From contig JAQUCT010000006.1 in the NCBI GenBank assembly GCA_028686075.1, positions 19,215 through 67,834 on the forward strand: a DNA stretch of 48,620 nucleotides, given 5' to 3'. Below, piece by piece: positions 1-9,687 of this stretch (positions are counted from its first letter, which is position 1; each line of letters begins with the position of its first letter). The DNA comes from Bacillota bacterium. GTDB lineage: Bacteria > Bacillota > Clostridia > Ch29. Below the pieces are notes generated by a model, which was given only the letters and a program-made list of their open reading frames with translations, searched no databases and was not told where the DNA came from. A program made the position numbers and the translations under genes.

Positions 1-663
1 CAGATACAGGGCGTTACCGAGATTGATTTCGAGACCAAGGAAACGGCCCTTGAAAAATACAGGGAGCAGTTGGGGAACAACGACAGCCTGCTGGAGGGGC
101 TGGAGGGAGAAAACAATCCCTTTCCCAGTTCATACATCGTCAAGGTGGGTAACCCAAACACCATTGGCAGCATTTCGAACGAAATAGCCGCCTTTGAAGG
201 GGTGGAGGAGGTCCAGTACGGGAAGGACGTTGTGGACAGGCTGCTGGAATCCACCCATCTGATAAGGGTGGTGGGCACAGTGCTCATCTGCATACTGGCC
301 TTCATATCGGTGTTCATAATATCCAACACTATAAAGCTTACGGTGGTGGCCCGCCGGAAAGAAATAAGCATAATGAAATATATAGGTGCCACCGACAGTT
401 TTATTAGGTTTCCTTTTATAATTGAGGGACTTCTGCTGGGTGTAATAGGTTCGGGCCTTGCCTCCGGGCTGGTTGCGGTCATATATGATTATTTCTTCAC
501 TTCGATGAACAATAGCTTCGGAGGAATTTTCGTAATGCTTTCGGGATATTTTGCCCCCTTTGCCGAGACTCTCTATAATACATCCCTTATACTGCTGGCG
601 GTTGGTATAGTGATAGGGGTGGCGGGGAGCACCATATCGCTGAGAAGATTCCTGAACGTATAA
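1..663 (+). CDS. ftsX: Cell division protein FtsX, C-terminal part (runs in from upstream)
   Basis: The reading frame is open from the first base and ends at a TAA, giving about 220 residues of the C-terminal part of FtsX. FtsX is the permease-like partner of the FtsE ATPase; the complex sits at the division site and activates cell-wall hydrolases. Visible are part of the extracellular domain (YREQLGNNDSLLEGL, then NPFPSSYIVKV), a membrane segment (VVGTVLICILAFISVFII), the conserved cytoplasmic ARRKEISIMKYIGAT loop, and two further hydrophobic segments. The 5' end lies outside the window. The downstream ctpA-minJ order matches Bacillus ftsEX loci, which supports the call. A terminator follows directly. 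Confidence 0.95.
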   Translation, partial: QIQGVTEIDFETKETALEKYREQLGNNDSLLEGLEGENNPFPSSYIVKVGNPNTIGSISNEIAAFEGVEEVQYGKDVVDRLLESTHLIRVVGTVLICILAFISVFIISNTIKLTVVARRKEISIMKYIGATDSFIRFPFIIEGLLLGVIGSGLASGLVAVIYDYFFTSMNNSFGGIFVMLSGYFAPFAETLYNTSLILLAVGIVIGVAGSTISLRRFLNV

Positions 664-664
664 T

Positions 665-688
665 AAGCCGGGCGACCGGCTTTTTTCT
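665..688 (+). terminator. Intrinsic terminator after ftsX
   Basis: An AAGCCGG stem, GCGA tetraloop and CCGGCTT arm are followed by a T-rich run. It begins just after the ftsX stop codon, so it likely ends the ftsEX transcript. Confidence 0.85.
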
Positions 689-743
689 TTGGATGGGATA
701 GGGTTATAGGCGGTAAAACGGCCGGAGGATAATTCTGTTTTTT

Positions 744-772
744 TTGTAATGATAATTATCTGGTGGTATAAT
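744..772 (+). promoter_or_regulatory. Sigma-A-type promoter upstream of ctpA
   Basis: TTGTAA (744-749) and TATAAT (767-772) are separated by exactly 17 bases. The -10 is preceded by TGG, an extended -10 motif. It lies about 75 bases before the ctpA start and after the ftsX terminator, so ctpA probably has its own promoter. This rests on consensus matching only. Confidence 0.65.
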
Positions 773-845
773 TGATACGTGTTAATATTACAGCACAAGT
801 TTGCGTATATTGTTTATATGTAGAAATGGACGGGAGGAAACCGTT

Positions 846-2060
846 ATGAAACGTAATATCAGGTCGCTGTTGGGAACCGCTGCCTTCTTGGTTGCTGCGG
901 TAATGATTACCCTGTTTATTATGAGTTTTATTTCTATACCGCTCCCCGGCGGTAGCGTTATCCTTTCTGCGAGGGATTATCAAAACATCAGGGAAATGAG
1001 AAAACTGATAAGCATAAGGGAATTCCTGCGGGCTCATTATTATCAGGAAACAGACCCCGAAGCCCTTGAAGAGGGAGCCATACGGGGTATGCTGGAGTCC
1101 CTGGAGGACCCTTATACCGTTTACATGGATAAGGATGAATACGATTCCTTTATGACCCATACCACCGGCACCTATGAGGGTGTAGGGCTTGTGGTGGAAG
1201 GAGGAGAAGACGGTTGCATACATGTGGTTGCTCCAATAGAGGATACCCCAAGCGATAGAGCGGGGATTAAGATGGCGGACAGGATAATAAAGGTGGATGG
1301 CAGGGAAGTATACGCGGACAAGTTGGAGCAGGCGGTTGCCATGATGAAGGGGCCGGAGGGCACCGAAGTTGTTCTTACAATACTCCGGGAAGGTTTGCCT
1401 GAAGCCTTTGATGTTAATATTGTAAGACAAAAAATCCGACTTATTACAGTGAGGTCGGATACTATTGAGGAGAATATTGGATACATAAGGATATCCACCT
1501 TTGACGAGAAAACCAGTGATGAATTCGGGGAACAGATTAAGGGACTGAAGGGGCAGGGCATAAAAGGTCTTATACTCGATTTAAGAGGTAACCCCGGAGG
1601 CTTAATGGACCAAGTGGTGAGTATTGCAGACCTTATTATGGGGGAAGGCCTTATAGTATATACCGAAGACAGACAGGGCAACAGAATCGAGGAGGTATCC
1701 GATGCCAGGGAATTAGGGTTGCCGTTGGTGGCACTGGTGGACGGGGGCAGTGCCAGTGCCTCCGAGATACTGGCGGGGGCGGTGCAGGATTCCGGAACCG
1801 GAGTTTTGGTGGGCACAAAAACATTCGGCAAAGCCCTGGTACAGACTGTCCAGGGAATGGGTGACGGTTCGGGGATAAAGATGACAATAGCCCAGTACTA
1901 CACGCCTAAGGGAAGGAGCATCCAGGGCGAGGGTATACAGCCCGATTATGTGGTGGAACTGCCGGAGGAAGCGGTGATGGGCGAATATAAACAGGGGAAG
2001 GACCCTCAACTGGCAAAGGCGGTAGAGCTAATAAAAAGCGAAATGAATGTCAGACAGTAG
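846..2060 (+). CDS. ctpA: Carboxyl-terminal processing protease, S41 family (CtpA/CtpB)
   Basis: A 404-residue S41 serine protease that acts outside the membrane on the C-termini of envelope or sporulation proteins. An N-terminal membrane anchor (residues ~8-30) is followed by a PDZ domain (~95-180; GVGLVVEGGEDG, then SDRAGIKMADRI) and the protease domain. The Ser-Lys dyad is visible: Ser304 in GGSASASEI and Lys329 in GTKTFGKA, 25 residues apart as in CtpB/Prc. An upstream ATG at 801 would add 15 residues, but GGGAGGAAACC before the ATG at 846 marks the start. It lies between ftsX and a MinJ-like gene, as ctpB does in Bacillus. Confidence 0.93.
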   Translation: MKRNIRSLLGTAAFLVAAVMITLFIMSFISIPLPGGSVILSARDYQNIREMRKLISIREFLRAHYYQETDPEALEEGAIRGMLESLEDPYTVYMDKDEYDSFMTHTTGTYEGVGLVVEGGEDGCIHVVAPIEDTPSDRAGIKMADRIIKVDGREVYADKLEQAVAMMKGPEGTEVVLTILREGLPEAFDVNIVRQKIRLITVRSDTIEENIGYIRISTFDEKTSDEFGEQIKGLKGQGIKGLILDLRGNPGGLMDQVVSIADLIMGEGLIVYTEDRQGNRIEEVSDARELGLPLVALVDGGSASASEILAGAVQDSGTGVLVGTKTFGKALVQTVQGMGDGSGIKMTIAQYYTPKGRSIQGEGIQPDYVVELPEEAVMGEYKQGKDPQLAKAVELIKSEMNVRQ

Positions 2061-2084
2061 CCGGACACTATTAACTACGAACTA

Positions 2085-2132
2085 TATATAACGCATTTAA
2101 AACTTAATATTTCCTATAGTGCGTTGTATATA
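2085..2132. repeat. Short inverted repeat, minimal MITE-like copy
   Basis: TATATAACGCA (2085-2095) and TGCGTTGTATATA (2120-2132) form an inverted repeat. The left end continues as TTTAAAAC, and that 19-base end in reverse complement recurs near 46214-46233 and 32708-32726, where it borders larger GTCATYCTGAG repeats. It looks like an element with both ends but no internal part. It fills the gap between ctpA and the MinJ-like gene. Confidence 0.5.
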
Positions 2133-2171
2133 CAAGCTACCAACTGACCTGCAATCCATGGAGGTGTACCG

Positions 2172-3422
2172 ATGTTTCCCTTTGTCGACCTGATAATGAT
2201 GGTTTTACAGTCCATAATTACCGTTTTTATTAACCCGCTCTTCTGGGTGGTATTGGTGCTTGTTTACAATCAATACAAAAAGGGCTGTGTTTTGGAAGAG
2301 CGGATGCTGGGCAAACAGAGATATACAGTATGGGAGAGGATGTCCAGCTCAATAGCGGTCGGTATGGCCGGCGGTCTGGTAGGCAGCATCGTGATGGTGG
2401 TGGTGGGTGTAACCCTCGACAATACCGGAATACTCTATGTCTGGGTGATAGCCATAATACTCATGATGATAAATCCCAGGTATATGTGCTTTTCCTACGC
2501 CGGGGGGCTGGTTGCCCTTTCAAGCCTTGCCTTTGGCTTTCCGGAAATAGACGTTCCCGCACTTATGGCCATTGTAGCAATACTGCATCTGGTGGAAAGC
2601 GTACTCATATTCCTAAACGGTTCAAAGCAGAGCATCCCGGTTTTTATGGAGGATAAAAACCACGGGGTGGTTGGTGCCTTCAACCTGATGAGGTTTTGGC
2701 CAATACCCATAATAATTATGACGGTGGTAATAGGCCAGATACCTCCTTCAGGCTCGGTGCCAATGCCCGACTGGTGGCCACTTATAAAACCGATGGGCGT
2801 TACGGGGGACATAGAGGACGTTATGTTTCTTATGCTGCCAGTGGTGGCAGCACTGGGTTACAGCGACATTGCCATAACCGAGACGCCGGCTGCAAAGAGC
2901 CGCCATTCGGCGATAAATTTGTTTGCATATAGCGTAGTTCTTCTGGGGCTTTCGGTTATTTCTTCCTACCACAGGCCCCTGCAGTGGCTGGCGGCCATTT
3001 TCGGCCCGGCCTTCCACGAACTGCTCATTGTAACAGGCAGGCGGAAACAAAAAAAAGGGGTTCCCATTTTTGTATCCCCGGACAGCGGCGTTCGCGTGCT
3101 GGACGTATTCACAGGAGGTCCTGCGGATAAAATGGGCCTTTCACCGGGAGACATAATAATCGGTATTAACGGCAGAAGTGTGGAAAGGGAAGAGGACCTT
3201 TCGGTGGTATTGGAGCAATTCCCCTCCTATATATGGTTGGACAGGACCACTCTTGAGGGCCAAACCTTAACCTCTGAGTTCTCCAGCTATCCCACCGGGC
3301 TAGGTCGGCTGGAAATGATTGTGGTGCCCAAAGAGAGCAGCATGGTAACCACCGCAGTGGAGATGTCCAGCCCTTTTAAAAGACTGCTTAGGAAATTGCG
3401 TAAAAAGAGAAAAAAAGACTAG
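2172..3422 (+). CDS. minJ: MinJ-like polytopic membrane protein with C-terminal PDZ domain
   Basis: A 416-residue protein with about eight hydrophobic segments in residues 1-285 and a PDZ domain near residues 300-375 (GVRVLDVFTGGPADKMGLSPGDIIIGINGR), ending in a basic tail (RLLRKLRKKRKKD). Bacillus MinJ (YvjD, about 397 residues) has the same layout and bridges DivIVA and MinD at the septum. The ftsX-ctpA-minJ-uvrBA order is shared, which supports orthology. The function is inferred from family and position. The start ATG has ATGGAGGTG upstream. Confidence 0.8.
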   Translation: MFPFVDLIMMVLQSIITVFINPLFWVVLVLVYNQYKKGCVLEERMLGKQRYTVWERMSSSIAVGMAGGLVGSIVMVVVGVTLDNTGILYVWVIAIILMMINPRYMCFSYAGGLVALSSLAFGFPEIDVPALMAIVAILHLVESVLIFLNGSKQSIPVFMEDKNHGVVGAFNLMRFWPIPIIIMTVVIGQIPPSGSVPMPDWWPLIKPMGVTGDIEDVMFLMLPVVAALGYSDIAITETPAAKSRHSAINLFAYSVVLLGLSVISSYHRPLQWLAAIFGPAFHELLIVTGRRKQKKGVPIFVSPDSGVRVLDVFTGGPADKMGLSPGDIIIGINGRSVEREEDLSVVLEQFPSYIWLDRTTLEGQTLTSEFSSYPTGLGRLEMIVVPKESSMVTTAVEMSSPFKRLLRKLRKKRKKD

Positions 3423-3434
3423 GATATCCAATAG

Positions 3435-3602
3435 AATTACAAAACATATACGATAACCGGCGCCGCAATTACCCCTGTTCTTACAGGCGGGGTAGGCGGC
3501 GTTCCGTTCATGTTAGCCGCAAAGCTCAGATGTAAAGAACTGGAGATGAAGGATTTGGAGAACGGAAGGTGCTGGAGGGATATTGACCTGGAAACCATTT
3601 AG
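3435..3602 (+). pseudogene. Orphan 55-codon open frame, possible gene remnant
   Basis: Between minJ and uvrB an open frame (after a TAG at 3432) reads like real protein: TITGAAITPVLTGG, then GVPFMLAAKL, and ends WRDIDLETI plus TAG. There is no ribosome binding site or start codon in a sensible place (only an internal ATG at 3510). It may be the C-terminal scar of a lost gene. The family was not recognised. Its last bases contain the -35 box of the uvrB promoter. Confidence 0.3.
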
Positions 3603-3611
3603 TAATATAAT
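3583..3611 (+). promoter_or_regulatory. uvrB promoter
   Basis: TTGACC (3583-3588) and TATAAT (3606-3611) with a 17-base spacer, close to the sigma-A consensus. The predicted transcription start near 3618 is just before the LexA box at 3621, the arrangement expected for SOS repression. Confidence 0.8.
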
Positions 3612-3620
3612 ATTCGGGAG

Positions 3621-3634
3621 CGAACAAACGTTCC
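3621..3634. promoter_or_regulatory. LexA (SOS/DinR) box controlling uvrBA
   Basis: CGAACAAACGTTCC matches the Bacillus-type LexA consensus CGAACRNRYGTTYC at all 14 positions. It lies immediately downstream of the -10 box and 19 bases before the uvrB start, so bound LexA would block initiation. uvrBA is a known SOS operon in Bacillus. It also sits within a hairpin-forming stretch (ATTCGG near 3612, CCGAAT near 3633). Confidence 0.9.
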
Positions 3635-3652
3635 GAATTGGGGTGAAATATA

Positions 3653-5638
3653 TTGGAGGGAAAGTTTAAACTGGTTTCGGATTACAAACCGGCGGGGGAC
3701 CAGCCGGCGGCCATAGATAAGTTGGTATCGGGATTACAAAAGGGTTACAGGCTCCAGACCCTTCTTGGTGCTACCGGAACTGGTAAGACCTATACCATGG
3801 CCAATGTAATAGAGAGGGTGCAAAAACCTACCCTGGTTATAGCCCATAACAAGACGCTGGCTGCACAGCTGTGCAGCGAATTCAAAGGTTTTTTCCCGAA
3901 AAACGCAGTGGAATATTTCGTGTCCTATTACGATTACTACCAGCCGGAGGCCTATGTGCCCCACAGCGATACATATATCGAAAAGGATTCCTCCATAAAC
4001 GATGAGATTGATAAGCTGAGGCATTCGGCCACCGCCGCACTATTTGAACGGCGGGATGTTGTTATTGTAGCCAGCGTTTCATGCATTTATGGCCTGGGGG
4101 ACCCGGAGGAGTACAACCAGCTTATGATATCGCTGCGCCCGGGTATGATAAAGGACCGGGACGAGGTGATTAAAAAGCTGGTGGAGATTCAGTACGAGAG
4201 AAACGATATCAGCTTTGTCCGGGGTACCTTCCGGGTGCGGGGGGACATATTGGAGATATTTCCGGCGGAGGCCTCCAACCGGGCCATGAGGGTGGAGTTT
4301 TTCGGCGATGAGATTGAGAGAATAACCGAGATTGACAGCGTTACCGGCGAGGTTTTGGGTTATAGGGCCCACCTGTCGGTGTTTCCCGCCTCTCATCATG
4401 CCACTTCCGGTGATAAGCTTGAAATGGCCGTTCAAACCATATCCGAGGAACTGGAGGAGCGGCTTAGGAAGCTGCGGTCCCAAGACAAGCTGTTGGAGGC
4501 CCAGAGGCTGGAACAGAGGACTTGTTACGACCTGGAGATGCTGACCGAGATGGGCTATTGCTCGGGTATCGAGAACTACTCGAGACATTTAAGCGGAAGA
4601 AAGCCGGGCAGCAGGCCCTATACTCTCATTGATTATTTTCCGGAGGACTTCCTGATTATTATTGACGAATCCCATGTATCGGTGCCGCAGCTTGGGGCCA
4701 TGTACAACGGTGACCGGTCCCGAAAGGAAACGCTTGTGGAGTACGGGTTCCGGCTGCCTTCGGCTCTGGATAACAGGCCTCTTATATTTAAAGAGTTTGA
4801 AAGGATGGTTAACCAGGCAGTTTTTATAAGCGCGACACCGGGGCCCTATGAGAGGAAAAACAGCCGGCAGATCGTGGAGCAGATAATACGGCCCACAGGC
4901 CTTGTGGACCCGCAGGTGGAGCTGCGGCCGGTGGAAGGGCAGATAGACCATCTGGTGGGAGAAATAAACAAAAGGGTTGAAAAGGATCAAAGGGTGCTGG
5001 TCACAACCCTTACGAAGAAGATGGCGGAGGATTTGACGTCCTATCTAAAGGAAATAGGCATAAAGGTCAGATATCTGCATTCTGACATAGATACGCTGGA
5101 GAGGATGGAAATAATAAGGGACCTGCGGCTGGGTGCCTTTGACGTGCTGGTGGGCATAAACCTTCTGCGGGAGGGTCTTGACCTGCCGGAGGTATCACTG
5201 GTCGCGATACTGGACGCGGACAAGGAGGGTTTCCTCCGGTCCGAGACCTCTCTTATACAGACCATAGGCAGGGCCGCAAGGAACGTGGACGGAAAAGTTA
5301 TTATGTACGCTGACCGGGTCACCGGTTCCATGAAGAGGGCCATAGACGAGACCGAACGCAGAAGAAACATACAGCTTGAGTTTAACCGGGACCATGGCAT
5401 TACTCCACAGACTATAAGAAAGGCTGTCGCGGACATAATAGAGGCAACAAAGGTGGCGGAGGAAGAGGCATCCTACACTGTGCTGGAGGACGTGTTGAAA
5501 GGTCCCGAGGACATTGAGGAAATAATAAAACAGCTGGAGAAGGAAATGAGGGAGGCTGCCGCAAAGCTGGACTTTGAAAGGGCAGCCGCCTTAAGGGATA
5601 GGATATACAGCATCAAGAAGGATTCAAAAAGGGCATAG
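3653..5638 (+). CDS. uvrB: Excinuclease ABC subunit B (UvrB)
   Basis: A 661-residue helicase-like subunit of nucleotide excision repair. It receives damaged DNA from UvrA and recruits UvrC. Visible are Walker [11 protein letters not shown] (about residue 40), the damage-probing beta-hairpin [12 protein letters not shown] (about residues 92-105), the DESH box, helicase motif [11 protein letters not shown], and a C-terminal UVR motif ([14 protein letters not shown]) that binds UvrC. Length matches the family. The start is TTG with GGGGTGA seven bases upstream. It is co-transcribed with uvrA (17 bases apart) behind the SOS box. Confidence 0.98.
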   Translation: MEGKFKLVSDYKPAGDQPAAIDKLVSGLQKGYRLQTLLGATGTGKTYTMANVIERVQKPTLVIAHNKTLAAQLCSEFKGFFPKNAVEYFVSYYDYYQPEAYVPHSDTYIEKDSSINDEIDKLRHSATAALFERRDVVIVASVSCIYGLGDPEEYNQLMISLRPGMIKDRDEVIKKLVEIQYERNDISFVRGTFRVRGDILEIFPAEASNRAMRVEFFGDEIERITEIDSVTGEVLGYRAHLSVFPASHHATSGDKLEMAVQTISEELEERLRKLRSQDKLLEAQRLEQRTCYDLEMLTEMGYCSGIENYSRHLSGRKPGSRPYTLIDYFPEDFLIIIDESHVSVPQLGAMYNGDRSRKETLVEYGFRLPSALDNRPLIFKEFERMVNQAVFISATPGPYERKNSRQIVEQIIRPTGLVDPQVELRPVEGQIDHLVGEINKRVEKDQRVLVTTLTKKMAEDLTSYLKEIGIKVRYLHSDIDTLERMEIIRDLRLGAFDVLVGINLLREGLDLPEVSLVAILDADKEGFLRSETSLIQTIGRAARNVDGKVIMYADRVTGSMKRAIDETERRRNIQLEFNRDHGITPQTIRKAVADIIEATKVAEEEASYTVLEDVLKGPEDIEEIIKQLEKEMREAAAKLDFERAAALRDRIYSIKKDSKRA

Positions 5639-5655
5639 AAACTGGGAGTGAAATA

Positions 5656-8469
5656 ATGTCAAAGGATAAAATAATAATAAGGGGAGCAAGACAGCACAAT
5701 TTGAAGAACCTGGACATACAGCTACCCAGGGACAAATTCATTGTAATGACCGGATTAAGCGGATCGGGAAAGTCATCCCTGGCCTTTGATACCATATACG
5801 CCGAGGGTCAGAGAAGGTATGTGGAATCGCTGTCGGCATACGCCAGGCAGTTTCTGGGACAGATGGACAAGCCGGATATTGACTATATAGAGGGTCTGTC
5901 GCCGGCCATTTCCATAGACCAAAGGACCACCAGCAGGAACCCCCGTTCTACCGTTGGCACGGCAACCGAAATATACGACTACTTAAGGCTTCTGTTCGCC
6001 AGGGCGGGGACGCCTTACTGTCCCCGGTGCGGCACTGAAATAACACAACAGACCATTGAGCAGATGGTGGATAGTGTTATGGTCCTGAAGGAGGGGACCA
6101 GGATTCAGCTGTTGGCACCCATAGTCAGGGACAGAAAGGGTGAGCATATCAAGCTCTTGGAGGAAATGAGAAAGTCCGGTTACGTGAGGATTAGGGTAGA
6201 CGGTGAGGTTATGGAACTGGGGGAAGAGATTAAGCTGGAGAAAAATAAAAAGCACAGGCTGGAAGTGGTGGTGGACCGGCTGGTGGTTAAGGAAGGCATT
6301 GAAAAAAGGCTGGCGGATTCCATGGAGACCTGTTCTAAGCTGACCGGGGGCGTGCTTATAGTGGATGTTATAGGGGACAGGGAGTTGACCTTCAGCCAGA
6401 ATTATGCCTGTATAAAATGCGGTATAAGCATGGAAGAACTCAGCCCCAGATTCTTTTCATTTAACAGCCCCTACGGAGCATGTCCCAACTGCAACGGGCT
6501 GGGGGACCTTGTTAAGGTGGACCCCTCCCTTATTATTCCCGACCGGGACAGGAGTCTTAAAGAGGGGGCCATTGCCGCACTGTCGGATTCCGAAGAGAGC
6601 TGGTACCGCAACATAGTGGTGACGGTGCTGAATCATTTTGGATATACCGATGATACGCCTTTTAGTGAAGTGGATAAGGAAACGCTGGATATTATACTGT
6701 ACGGTTCGGGTGGGCGAAAGTTTTCCGTAAGGCACAGGGGCAAATACGGGGAGAGGGTGTATAGCGTACCCGTCGAGGGCATTGTAAACAACCTTCACAG
6801 GCGTTATAAGGAGACCCAGTCGGATTATATAAAGAATTATATAGAGACCTTTATGAGTACGATACCCTGCCCAGCGTGCAACGGTACCCGTCTTAAGGAT
6901 GAGGTACTTGCCGTTAAGGTGGGGGATAAGAATATAGCTGATATAACGAGTATGTCGGTGGTGGAGGCCCTTTATTTTTTCGAGAGCCTTAAGCTGGGCG
7001 GCAACAAGGAAATAATAGCCCACCAGATTCTGAAGGAGATAAGGGAAAGGCTTGGGTTTTTGGTTAATGTGGGTCTTGATTATCTGACACTATCAAGGGC
7101 ATCGGGTACGCTGTCGGGGGGAGAGGCCCAGCGGATAAGGCTTGCCACGCAGATAGGGTCCAGCCTTGTGGGAGTTTTGTATATACTGGACGAGCCCAGT
7201 ATAGGGCTGCACCAGCGGGATAACCGCAGGCTTATTGAAACCCTGCACAGGCTTACAGATTTGGGCAATACCCTTATAGTGGTGGAACACGACGAAGAGA
7301 CCATCCGGGCTGCCGACCATATACTGGATATAGGGCCCGGTGCCGGAATACACGGTGGAAGAGTGATCGCGGAGGGTACCCTTGAGGATATACTGGCCTG
7401 CAAGGATTCAATAACCGGCCAGTACCTGCGTGGGGACAAAGAGATTGCGATACCCGGTACCCGTAGGAAACCAAACGGCAAGCATATTATTATAAGGGGA
7501 GCCGCCGAGAACAACTTAAAGAATCTGGACGTGGATTTTCCCCTTGGAGTATTCGTGTGCGTAACCGGCGTATCCGGCTCGGGGAAGAGCACCCTGGTAA
7601 ACGAGATACTTTACAAGGGCATAGCCCAGAGGCTGTACCGTACCAGGGCAAAACCGGGCAAGCATAAAGATATTGAGGGAATAGAAAACATTGACAAGAT
7701 AATAGACATCGACCAGTCGCCCATAGGAAGGACCCCCCGGTCCAACCCCGCTACTTATACCGGGGTGTTTGACCATATACGGGACCTGTTTGCCTCCACA
7801 CAGGAGTCCAAGATGAGGGGTTACAAAAAGGGCCGGTTCAGCTTTAACGTTAAGGGAGGAAGGTGCGAGGCCTGCCGCGGGGACGGGATTATAAAGATAG
7901 AGATGCACTTCCTGCCTGATGTGTACGTGCCCTGTGAGGTGTGCAAGGGGAAGAGGTACAACAGGGAAACGCTGCAGGTGAGATACAAGGGAAAAACAAT
8001 AGCAGATGTACTGGACATGACGGTGGAGGAGGCGTTGGAGTTTTTTCAAAACATACCACCCCTTAAAAGAAAACTTCAGGTAATGTTTGACGTAGGCTTA
8101 GGCTATATAAGACTGGGGCAGCCCTCTACCCAGCTGTCGGGGGGAGAGGCCCAAAGGGTTAAGCTGGCTACAGAGCTTAGCAAAAGAAGTACCGGCAAGA
8201 CGTTGTACATTCTGGATGAGCCCACCACCGGCCTGCATTTTGAGGACGTGCGAAAGCTGATTGGTGTGCTGTCCCGTCTGGCGGACAGCGGCAATACAAT
8301 AGTAGTGATAGAGCACAACCTGGACGTTATTAAAACGGCGGACTATATAATAGACATGGGGCCCGAGGGAGGGGACCGGGGTGGTACGGTTATAGCCACC
8401 GGCACCCCCGAGGAGGTGGTCGGTGAGAAACATTCCTACACCGGCCGATTTCTTAAAAAGGTCCTATAA
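5656..8469 (+). CDS. uvrA: Excinuclease ABC subunit A (UvrA)
   Basis: A 937-residue ABC-type ATPase that finds DNA lesions as a UvrA2-UvrB complex. Two ATPase modules are visible: Walker [10 protein letters not shown] near residue 35 and GVSGSGKST near 640, with two signature LSGGEAQR motifs. Zinc modules are visible as CPRCG near residue 118, CIKCG with CPNCNG near 255-280, CPACNG, and CEACRGDG with CEVCKG near 735-760. Length is normal. It starts 17 bases after uvrB with GGGAGTG upstream. A strong terminator follows. Confidence 0.98.
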   Translation: MSKDKIIIRGARQHNLKNLDIQLPRDKFIVMTGLSGSGKSSLAFDTIYAEGQRRYVESLSAYARQFLGQMDKPDIDYIEGLSPAISIDQRTTSRNPRSTVGTATEIYDYLRLLFARAGTPYCPRCGTEITQQTIEQMVDSVMVLKEGTRIQLLAPIVRDRKGEHIKLLEEMRKSGYVRIRVDGEVMELGEEIKLEKNKKHRLEVVVDRLVVKEGIEKRLADSMETCSKLTGGVLIVDVIGDRELTFSQNYACIKCGISMEELSPRFFSFNSPYGACPNCNGLGDLVKVDPSLIIPDRDRSLKEGAIAALSDSEESWYRNIVVTVLNHFGYTDDTPFSEVDKETLDIILYGSGGRKFSVRHRGKYGERVYSVPVEGIVNNLHRRYKETQSDYIKNYIETFMSTIPCPACNGTRLKDEVLAVKVGDKNIADITSMSVVEALYFFESLKLGGNKEIIAHQILKEIRERLGFLVNVGLDYLTLSRASGTLSGGEAQRIRLATQIGSSLVGVLYILDEPSIGLHQRDNRRLIETLHRLTDLGNTLIVVEHDEETIRAADHILDIGPGAGIHGGRVIAEGTLEDILACKDSITGQYLRGDKEIAIPGTRRKPNGKHIIIRGAAENNLKNLDVDFPLGVFVCVTGVSGSGKSTLVNEILYKGIAQRLYRTRAKPGKHKDIEGIENIDKIIDIDQSPIGRTPRSNPATYTGVFDHIRDLFASTQESKMRGYKKGRFSFNVKGGRCEACRGDGIIKIEMHFLPDVYVPCEVCKGKRYNRETLQVRYKGKTIADVLDMTVEEALEFFQNIPPLKRKLQVMFDVGLGYIRLGQPSTQLSGGEAQRVKLATELSKRSTGKTLYILDEPTTGLHFEDVRKLIGVLSRLADSGNTIVVIEHNLDVIKTADYIIDMGPEGGDRGGTVIATGTPEEVVGEKHSYTGRFLKKVL

Positions 8470-8479
8470 AATAAAGGGT

Positions 8480-8525
8480 AAATAAAGGGGACGGAGGTAA
8501 TCACTACCTCCTCCCCCTTTATTTA
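8480..8525. terminator. Bidirectional terminator between uvrA and the convergent gene
   Basis: AAATAAAGGGG-ACGGAGGTA pairs with TACCTCC-TCCCCCTTTATTT around the loop ATCAC: a roughly 20-base-pair stem with A/T-rich outer arms that can end transcription in both directions. The minus-strand gene's stop codon lies inside it. Confidence 0.85.
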
Positions 8526-9065
8526 TATAATTATTCCCCTGACAGTGCCGCCGGGGTCCAGTATAAAGCCGCCGGTGCTGCCTGTTTCCAGCTGATAAAA
8601 GTGTGTGTTCCTTTCCCTGTTTCGCTGCTGTATTATTACTACGTCCCGGTTTACCCGGAGAGGGTTGGTTATAGGGATACTGTTATCGTCAAAGTGTTGG
8701 TGTATTGTAATGGTATATTCTGTATAGTCTATTTCGATTATTTCTCCGTATACGAATACCTCTCCCTCTTCCGGGCGGCACTCGGCCAGGGGAAACTTGT
8801 AATCAGGGCTGTTTATTATTACAGTTTTAATCCTGCTGTTCCAGTCTACCTCCATGCCCAGGGCAGTGTTTACAAACCGAATGGGTACATAAACCCTGTC
8901 GTTGTATATGAAGGGCTGTTCCTCAAACCTCGCTTCCCGACCGTCAATAACTATTCCTATACCGCCCCGGTGGACCTTTATCATTTCGAAAATTCCCTTT
9001 GCGTCAATGACCGCCGGTGCAAGTAAAAGAAGTATGATTGCTATTGCTACCGCTTTTCTAAACAT
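8523..9065 (-). CDS. Secreted copper-amine-oxidase-N-domain-like protein
   Basis: A 180-residue protein with a signal peptide (AVAIAIILLLLAPAVIDA). The region at about residues 35-90 (IVIDGREARFEEQPFIYNDRVYVPIRFV, then ALGMEVDWNSRIKTVII) is typical of the copper amine oxidase N-terminal-like domain (PF07833). Despite the name this is a small beta-rich extracellular module with no catalytic role, common in Clostridia surface proteins. The C-terminal ~90 residues are beta-rich and unrecognised. GAAGGAGAGAGG precedes the ATG. No clear operon partner; the role is unknown. Confidence 0.8.
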   Translation of the reverse strand: MFRKAVAIAIILLLLAPAVIDAKGIFEMIKVHRGGIGIVIDGREARFEEQPFIYNDRVYVPIRFVNTALGMEVDWNSRIKTVIINSPDYKFPLAECRPEEGEVFVYGEIIEIDYTEYTITIHQHFDDNSIPITNPLRVNRDVVIIQQRNRERNTHFYQLETGSTGGFILDPGGTVRGIII

Positions 9066-9185
9066 TGACCTCTCTCCTTCTTTATACCCTGATTGTTGCC
9101 TTTAAAACGGATATTATACTTTTGTTATTTTGACGGGCAGGTGATAAAATAGGATTGACCGTAATTAATGTAGAGGGGTGTAATA

Positions 9186-9686
9186 ATGCAAAGAGAAGAA
9201 CTGCTAAAAGAAGTGGAGCAATTGGCTTATCAGTACGAGAGGGATTATGGTGGGTGCTCTCAGTGCGTTGTGGGTGCAATAAAGAAATCCCTGGGACTGA
9301 TAAGCGATGACGTTTTTAAGGCCGCAACGGGATTGGCTGGCGGCGTGGGACTTACCGGGAATACCTGTGGGGCCCTTACCGGAGGGGTAATGGTACTTGG
9401 CATGTTGTTGGGAAGGGAATACGATAACTTTGCCGACCCGGAAAGGATAAGGTTTAGAACCTTTGAATTGGCGAAAAAACTAATTGAGCGCTTTGAACAG
9501 GAATACGGCACCGCTTCCTGTTACGGCATTCAGCGCAAAATTATGGGAAGGTCATACAACCTGTGGGATCAGGCCGAGTACGCCGAGTTTCTGGCAGCAG
9601 GAGGGCATGAAGATAAATGCCCGGCAGTTTGCGGCAAAGCGGCAAAGTGGGTAGCCGAAATATTATTGGAAGAAGACCTTATTTAG
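9186..9686 (+). CDS. C_GCAxxG_C_C family protein
   Basis: A 166-residue protein of the C_GCAxxG_C_C family (Cys-rich, probably redox or metal binding, function not established). Conserved features are GGCSQCVVGAI near residues 22-32, a glycine-rich GLAGGVGLTGNTCGALTGGVMVLG stretch near 48-71, and single cysteines in the C-terminal part (SCYGI, KCPAVCG). Family members often sit near transporters or reductases. Here it stands alone, divergent from the preceding gene and tail-to-tail (1 base apart) with the permease gene. GAGGGGTG precedes the start. Confidence 0.85.
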   Translation: MQREELLKEVEQLAYQYERDYGGCSQCVVGAIKKSLGLISDDVFKAATGLAGGVGLTGNTCGALTGGVMVLGMLLGREYDNFADPERIRFRTFELAKKLIERFEQEYGTASCYGIQRKIMGRSYNLWDQAEYAEFLAAGGHEDKCPAVCGKAAKWVAEILLEEDLI

Positions 9687-9687
9687 A

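Noticed and set aside
756-1430. Long minus-strand open frame inside ctpA
   Set aside because: Antisense shadow of a clear S41 protease gene with no protein-family features.
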